Assembly (NCBI GenBank): GCA_023897205.1
Contig: JAHWDD010000007.1
Coordinates: 1,116,001-1,180,000 of the forward strand
Length of the DNA stretch: 64,000 nucleotides
Direction of reading: 5' to 3'
Source: Exophiala sp. HKRS030
Lineage: Eukaryota > Ascomycota > Eurotiomycetes > Chaetothyriales > Herpotrichiellaceae
A program made the position numbers and the translations under genes. A model generated the notes under the pieces. That model did no database searches and was not told where the DNA came from. It worked only from the letters and a program-made list of their open reading frames with translations. Position 1 is the first letter of the stretch, and the number at the start of each line of letters is the position of its first letter. Shown here piece by piece: positions 58,829 through 64,000 of the stretch.

Positions 58829-60129
58829 AGTTACCTAGGTACTTGACTCGTTGATGAAAAGGGTTTGGAGGGTTCAATTTTCCTGCCAGCTTTTACGATA
58901 CCTACCTTACCTAAGTTATACCGAGGGAAACGAGGCATGGAATACCCCAGGTGGAGGAAGATTTCTTTTGGTTGTAGTTGACGATGGACGTGATGGCCTT
59001 CCTGTGCCACCGAATGGAGTCCTTATTTCAGAATAGAAGCTGCAATATTTCTCTGTTGGTTTTACAGGGTAAACCCAGCAAGAGAAGCAGAAGGGAAAAT
59101 AATATATCTTTGCAGCGTACTCCTTTATCACTCTATGCCGTGATGACTTTTTGAGTTGGAAACAGGACTCGGCAACTATACCGTGAGATACGGAAGGATA
59201 GTTATAGTTTGAGCCGTTTGGTCAAAAAGTATGGAAGTAACATATCCGTACCTGGGGTACGGAGTACCTACATAGGTATACTTTTCGTGTATTTTTATGT
59301 ACTCTGTACAGGAGTATAATTATACATTAGGTCACTGTTTCCGACGAATTACACCGAGGATGATTCACACGTGACGCGAAGGGTATGAGCTACTCCGTAT
59401 TCTCCGTTTGATACTAGCCTGAGACGTTTACATTTGTATACAGTATGATTAAGTGCGGGGGAGGGAAGTTGGAGTCCCGGGGTTCCCTTTCCCTTGTGAC
59501 CCTTTGTTGATTATTTGACGTTTCATACGTGGTACTCCGTACCTTTCCCTGCCTCCCACCTTCTGTGGTGAGTCTAGGTACCTCTAACTATAGGTTGGTT
59601 ACGAATCTCCCTCTTACCCTTCTGCCGACGGGGAAGGGGGTGAAAGATGTTTACTGTCAAAGGTATTTAATCATTCTTTAGTCCCCCTTCTTTTTCTTCC
59701 CTCTTCCTCTTTTCCCTCTTCTTCCCACCACCACTACCTTGTAGTTTCCAATCCCACACTTCTTCACGACGCCCCCGATTTCTTGACAAGAGGGAATCCA
59801 AACACAGAGACTCGTCTTGAAATTACCACAACACACCGCTGTTCACAACATCACCAATCTCCACTCATCCCACCACTTTTTAAAAGAATCAAAGTCAACT
59901 TCCGCAGGCTCAGACGACCCTCTGAAGAACAATCGCACTCGCACACCGACACCACCCGTTCGCAAAACCCTCCCCCCCAAGAAATTCAATTCTCGTGTGA
60001 CGGAGTACAGTACCGATCACATCCTACTTTTGAAAGGTTCTCTCGAAACGCCAAAGTAATTTCTCGATACATTCCCACCACGACAACACAACCACGCTTC
60101 ACAAAAGAACCAAGAAAACGAAAAAAAAA
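58829..60129. promoter_or_regulatory. Upstream region of the 62-aa protein, with 9-mer cluster and CT-rich tract
   Basis: About 1.3 kb with no gene. Three copies of the 9-mer (TACTCCGTA or its reverse complement) lie at 59258-59266, 59391-59399 and 59533-59541. A strong pyrimidine tract runs from about 59680 to 59750, of the kind placed just before start sites of highly expressed fungal genes. The leader after it is long, A/C-rich, and ends in an A-run just before the ATG at 60130. Confidence 0.55.
59258..59541. repeat. Cluster of three TACTCCGTA 9-mers
   Basis: Exact copies at 59258-59266 (reverse), 59391-59399 and 59533-59541. Others in the window are at 5176, 10847, 17895 (reverse), 36682 and 38557, all in non-coding DNA. 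Confidence 0.85.
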
Positions 60130-60318
60130 ATGCAAACTCGAACAATTATGGCCCTAGGCGGTCTCGGAGCCTTGGCCGCGGTCGGCATGACCCAATTGTC
60201 CCTACAGTCACAGGACCGTCAGTACAAAAAGACTTTGCAGTACATGCACGACGGAAGGGAAAGGATCCAAGAAAAGATGAACCAGATGAGTGGTGGTGCA
60301 ACAAATGAGAAGAAGTGA
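60130..60318 (+). CDS. Small single-span membrane protein (62 aa), unrecognised
   Basis: 62 codons preceded by a promoter-like pyrimidine tract and an A-rich leader with ATG context AAAAAATGC. Residues 6-24 (IMALGGLGALAAVGMTQL) form a short hydrophobic, Gly/Ala-rich segment, followed by a charged helical region (RQYKKTLQYMHDGRERIQEK). The layout resembles small mitochondrial inner-membrane proteins, but I recognise no family. The strong promoter-like context makes a real gene plausible. Confidence 0.65.
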   Translation: MQTRTIMALGGLGALAAVGMTQLSLQSQDRQYKKTLQYMHDGRERIQEKMNQMSGGATNEKK

Positions 60319-61431
60319 AGAAGAGTGTTACAAACGTGCAGAGTACACAAATAATGGTTACATTGTTCAAGAGCAACCCAAAAGACCTCCCAGAGAGAAA
60401 ACATTGTTGGGCTTTTTTCAAGGTATTGCAATGTACTGGTAGTACAGAAGGGGATCCTACAATCATCATCGAAGTACTGAGACTCCATAAACAACATACT
60501 GGAGAATCAAAATCAAAAACAGAAAATCAAAAACAAAAGACAAAATTACAAAAACAGACTCGAGTGATTTTCTTCTTCTTTATCTCGCAAGAAATGAAAA
60601 ACGAACAAGGTAAGAGAGACGTGATGTTGACGGTGCGTTGCGAACCAAGGGAGTGGTGAGGTACTACGTGATAAGTGTACATCCAAGTGTTCTGTACGAG
60701 TATGATTATGGAAGCGTCGAATAAGTAAAATCAAGTACCTGAGTGAGTGAGTTGGTGTGATTGAGGAAGGCAAACCCTTACGCATTTGTTTCCTGTTGTA
60801 TGGATATCGAGTTGAAGATAGATACAACTTTGTAGGGCGCCCCGGGACAAAGTCAGCAATTGATATCATACCTCAAATGTTGCAACCACAGACCAGATCA
60901 CATTGTACGGGTGCAATATATGTATATACGAGTACCAAATGCGGAGCACAGAGTATAAAATCACTCTACGCATACGGTACATCTCGGCACCAAAGGGTTG
61001 ACAATGCCCTCTGTAGAAAGGTTTCGAATTCTGATGTTCTACAACAACTAGGTAGTACCGTGTTTCAATGTGTCTTTTGACGGACGAGGTATAAACACGT
61101 CCCTCTCCATACCGCATACCTAGACAACAAAAAAAACACCGTTGAAATGCAAATGCCATGGATTCAAAGGCAAAATGTGACGCATTCGACGTGCGCGTTG
61201 GTCTCAAGGGGAAAAAAATCAACACTCTGGACGTATCGTACAACCTCCTTTGAAGAAAGGGTTTGGGCTTTTTGTCACCTCCTTGGCCTGTCAAGACAAA
61301 TCGTCTTGATCTCTTGATCCCGTACAACCTACCAAGACCATGTAGAGACAGAATACTTTCCGGGTTGATCGAAACACTCGCTCAACTCGCTCGATCCACT
61401 TGCGCAAGGACCAGCTAGTCGTGATGGCTAC
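60319..61431. other. 3' region between the microprotein and Sec63
   Basis: About 1.1 kb between two genes that converge. It is AT-rich near 60480-60610 with A-runs. No supported gene. Confidence 0.4.
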
Positions 61432-63684
61432 CTAAGAATCCTCATCTTCAGTCTCGGTGTCCGTCTCGGAAGTATCATCTTCACTCTCATCCCCCTCGGT
61501 GTCACTCTCGTCGTCCTCGTCGCTATCGGCCGCAGCGTTGCCGGACTGTACGACAGGTACGTCAACTTGACTCGCCGTCCTCTTCTTTTTTCTTCTCGTC
61601 GTCGGGTTGGACCCGGTCGTCGCGCCAGACAAACCTCCTGACTTCATGGCTTGAAGTTGTCCTGCTATCGTATCTGTGTTGCGACCCAAGTTAGTCAGAA
61701 TCCTTGAAACACGGAGCCCCAAAAAACCAAAACAGAACAAAAAAAAACACATACCTTCATCAGGCTCACTAATCTCATCGTCACTCTCCACCTGGTTCGC
61801 CTCGCTCGGATTCCGGACATCAAGAACGACGTCCACCTTTGCGTCAAGTCCGATATAACTGTCACACACGAGGTGTAGGACGAAAGGGAACGCATGAATT
61901 TGAGGAGGTGCTTGGAAAGGACATTTCAACGTCAACATGTTGAACGTGGGTGTGCCGTCGGGGTTGAAGATCGGCTTGTCGAATGCGGTGAACGTAAACG
62001 GTGGCACCGAGATGCGTCCACTCCTTGCCTCGGCCAGGAAGATGTGCCATCTCGGTGCGTGATCCGCCGCAAAGTACGGGGCGTGGGCGAGTGGAGGCTG
62101 TACGGAACCAGGGTTGGACTCGTCCTCAACCACCTTCCCGTCTATCGTCTTGCGGCGCTTGGACTTTGCCGATTTGCGACCGTGTAGTGCATCCAAATCT
62201 CCTTCTTCAGGGTCGATATCCTCTAGGTCGAGAGGATCAATGGGTGGCACGTTTTTCGTTCCTGGAGGTATGACACGCGCCTTCACGACCAGCTGGACGA
62301 GAGATCCCGGCGTGACGACTCGTTCGCCGACGACCTTGAAAAATGCCTTTGCGATTTGAAGATGGGGGATTTGAGACGCAACTTGCATGGCTTGATTGTA
62401 TTGTGTTTCGGAGAGGCCGGAGCACAGGTTCCTCCGGACGGCTGCCGGAAGAGACATGAACTGCTGTAGGGTGACTGGTTCCTTTGCGGTGCCGGTAATT
62501 TTGCTCGCCAGTTCGGACGTGAAGTTGGGAAGTTGTAGTAGCGGTGAAGCGTTTGGAGGCACTGCTTGGATGATGCTTTGTGAGGTATGGTATGCAGACA
62601 GTAGAGGCTTGACAACCTGGAATGGTAAAGTGACTGAAGCGAAAGAGTTGTTCAGGAGGAACGCAGTCGGCGCAACCGCGTATTTCTCCCGTTCCAGCTC
62701 CGTATCTTCGAGGTCGATGCGAGCGAGATAGGCCCAGAGCAAAGCCAACGTCTTTCGTCGCACAGGGTCTTCGATGGACTTCAGTCGAGCCTTGTCTGCA
62801 TCGCTGAGCACCGAGCTCTTCAAAACCTTGCTCTCAGCTTTCGCCGCTCCAGCGTCACTTCGTGTCCCCTTCAGCGCCTCTTTGAATTCTTCACCCGCAC
62901 TTGTTGCTGCCACGACACCGCCTTCTGAGATATCTTCTTTCCATTCCCGGAACAGGTTGCCAGCACTGGCATGCAGGACCTTATCCTTGGTGAGAGCTTG
63001 AGTGCCGTACCACCATTTCGCCAGGGTATAAGGGAGAATGATACCCAAAAGGATGCCGTAAAATGCGACCACAAAGTATCGGTTTTCCTCCTCGACCATC
63101 CATTTTGGCAAGGCAATGCCTATGCTTGTAGACTGTCGGCCGTCCGGGTTGCCATACTGTAGATAATTGTTCCTTATCTCTTCATCAGTCAAAGCCTTGT
63201 ATGCCTTTGTCATTTCCACCCATCGGTCATTGATGGTCTCCAGGGTTTCATTCTTCGCAGGGTCCGGCTTCGCCTTGTCCGGGTGATGTTTGATGGCCAA
63301 TCGTTTGTAGAATTTGTCAATCTCCTTCTCCGAGGCACTTCTCTTGACTCCGAGAATGTCATACGGATCCCAGATTTGTGGCACTGTTCTCTGGGTGACC
63401 GCAATGAGATAGATCATGTACGCCATGAATGCGTACCCTACCACCATCGCAATGATGCGCTTCGTCTTCCGATCCCTTCTTTTCCGCTTTTTTCTTTGTT
63501 CGTCTATTAAGTCCCCATGTTTCGGCTTGAAGTCTGATTTTACATGCGAAGCGGTTTGCTCGAGATCTGTAGAGGCTTTGAAGACGTTGTATGTGAGAGG
63601 GAGAGTGACAATGCCGGCCATTGTCAGCATGAAGAAGGGAAAGAACTGGCCCTGGTCATCGTAGTTGTAGTCGGAGGAGGCCAT
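61432..63684 (-). CDS. sec63: ER translocation factor Sec63
   Basis: Exons 63684-61755 and 61673-61432 give 723 residues; an upstream Met (63696) adds four. The N-terminal segment has a membrane span (FFMLTMAGIVTLPLTYNVF), a basic stretch and a second span (IIAMVVGYAFMAYMIYLIAV). Then comes a luminal J domain with the HPD motif at 134-136 (IKHHPDKAK). A third span follows (YFVVAFYGILLGIILPYTL). The cytosolic half is the Sec63/Brl domain, with FNMLTLKCPFQAPPQIHAF. It ends in a very acidic Glu/Asp/Thr-rich tail, the usual Sec62-binding end. The 81-nt intron has a clear CTGACTAAC branch site and splices within EPDEDTIAGQ. Sec63 recruits Kar2/BiP to the Sec61 channel. Assignment is very secure. 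Confidence 0.96.
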   Translation of the reverse strand: MASSDYNYDDQGQFFPFFMLTMAGIVTLPLTYNVFKASTDLEQTASHVKSDFKPKHGDLIDEQRKKRKRRDRKTKRIIAMVVGYAFMAYMIYLIAVTQRTVPQIWDPYDILGVKRSASEKEIDKFYKRLAIKHHPDKAKPDPAKNETLETINDRWVEMTKAYKALTDEEIRNNYLQYGNPDGRQSTSIGIALPKWMVEEENRYFVVAFYGILLGIILPYTLAKWWYGTQALTKDKVLHASAGNLFREWKEDISEGGVVAATSAGEEFKEALKGTRSDAGAAKAESKVLKSSVLSDADKARLKSIEDPVRRKTLALLWAYLARIDLEDTELEREKYAVAPTAFLLNNSFASVTLPFQVVKPLLSAYHTSQSIIQAVPPNASPLLQLPNFTSELASKITGTAKEPVTLQQFMSLPAAVRRNLCSGLSETQYNQAMQVASQIPHLQIAKAFFKVVGERVVTPGSLVQLVVKARVIPPGTKNVPPIDPLDLEDIDPEEGDLDALHGRKSAKSKRRKTIDGKVVEDESNPGSVQPPLAHAPYFAADHAPRWHIFLAEARSGRISVPPFTFTAFDKPIFNPDGTPTFNMLTLKCPFQAPPQIHAFPFVLHLVCDSYIGLDAKVDVVLDVRNPSEANQVESDDEISEPDEGMCFFLFCFGFLGLRVSRILTNLGRNTDTIAGQLQAMKSGGLSGATTGSNPTTRRKKKRTASQVDVPVVQSGNAAADSDEDDESDTEGDESEDDTSETDTETEDEDS

Positions 63685-64000
63685 GGTGAATTGCAAGCCG
63701 CCGGGGCTGCGTCGCGCGATACTCGTAAGAAAATTACTTTACTGTCCGTTAAGAGCACCTTGGATTGTTGAAAGAAAGCCGAAGGAGTGAAAATTGCGCG
63801 TCAAAGAAATGGAGAAACCTGAATGGACAAAAGCCAAACGGGTGCAGTGAAAGTTCTCATCAGTCGTAACAGAGTATCGCGGGCAGATCAAAAAAGTGAC
63901 GGGTCAGCACAGGCGATGTGGCCACAAGGCTAGCCTAAGCCTCGCCAGCCTTGGCTTACCTCAGCCTCGTCGAGAAAAAGGGGCCGACGCTCGTCCACAT
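63685..64000. promoter_or_regulatory. Upstream region of sec63
   Basis: The last 300 bases of the window are upstream of sec63 and should carry its promoter. No other gene starts are seen before the window ends. Confidence 0.5.

Overview
The window is nuclear DNA of a filamentous ascomycete (Pezizomycotina). The evidence is short GT-AG introns of about 45-120 nt inside most genes, a Zn2Cys6 regulator, a Clr5-ankyrin protein, a LAMMER kinase, a CorA-like membrane protein and typical mould housekeeping genes. Eurotiomycetes is my best guess, helped by an intergenic 9-mer, TACTCCGTA, that recurs about eight times. Genus cannot be fixed from sequence alone. There is no rRNA, tRNA, CRISPR array or recognisable intact transposon.

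Layout. 1-8.3 kb: LAMMER dual-specificity kinase (+), a possible 68-residue protein (-), and a long LCAT/lipase-like alpha/beta hydrolase (+). 8.7-17.5 kb: adenine deaminase Aah1 (-), a protein with two cyclic-nucleotide-binding domains plus F-box and LRRs (-), and a Tim17-like membrane protein (-) divergent from an acidic small protein (+). 18.3-26.2 kb: a large low-complexity conserved protein (+), a Zn2Cys6 transcription factor (+), and a Ure2-like glutathione S-transferase (+). 26.9-33.8 kb: a Clr5-ankyrin gene (-) that appears frameshifted, then about 3.3 kb of gene-poor DNA. 33.8-43 kb: splicing factor Prp18 (+), a FYVE-finger protein with a Pib2-like tail (-), a weak hypothetical gene (+), and a nucleoside-phosphorylase-like/NUDT15-like Nudix fusion (-). 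44-54.3 kb: CorA-like transporter (+), secreted type-B carboxylesterase (-), BAP31/Yet3-like ER protein (-), and TFIIA large subunit Toa1 (-) divergent from nicotinamidase Pnc1 (+). 55-64 kb: DUF3605/N-acetylglucosamine-induced-type protein (+), Osh6/7-type oxysterol-binding protein (+), a 62-residue membrane microprotein (+), and Sec63 (-).

The genes are mostly independent housekeeping units, with no biosynthetic cluster. A loose theme is purine and nicotinamide metabolism (Aah1, the phosphorylase-Nudix fusion, Pnc1), and another is ER and lipid handling (BAP31, Osh6, Sec63, LCAT-like hydrolase), but I see no sign of co-regulation. Exon boundaries below were built by hand from GT-AG sites, reading phase and family alignment from memory. 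They are predictions without transcript support. The most interesting objects are the phosphorylase-Nudix fusion, the frameshifted Clr5-ankyrin gene, the CNB-CNB-F-box-LRR protein, the FYVE protein's tail and the dispersed 9-mer.
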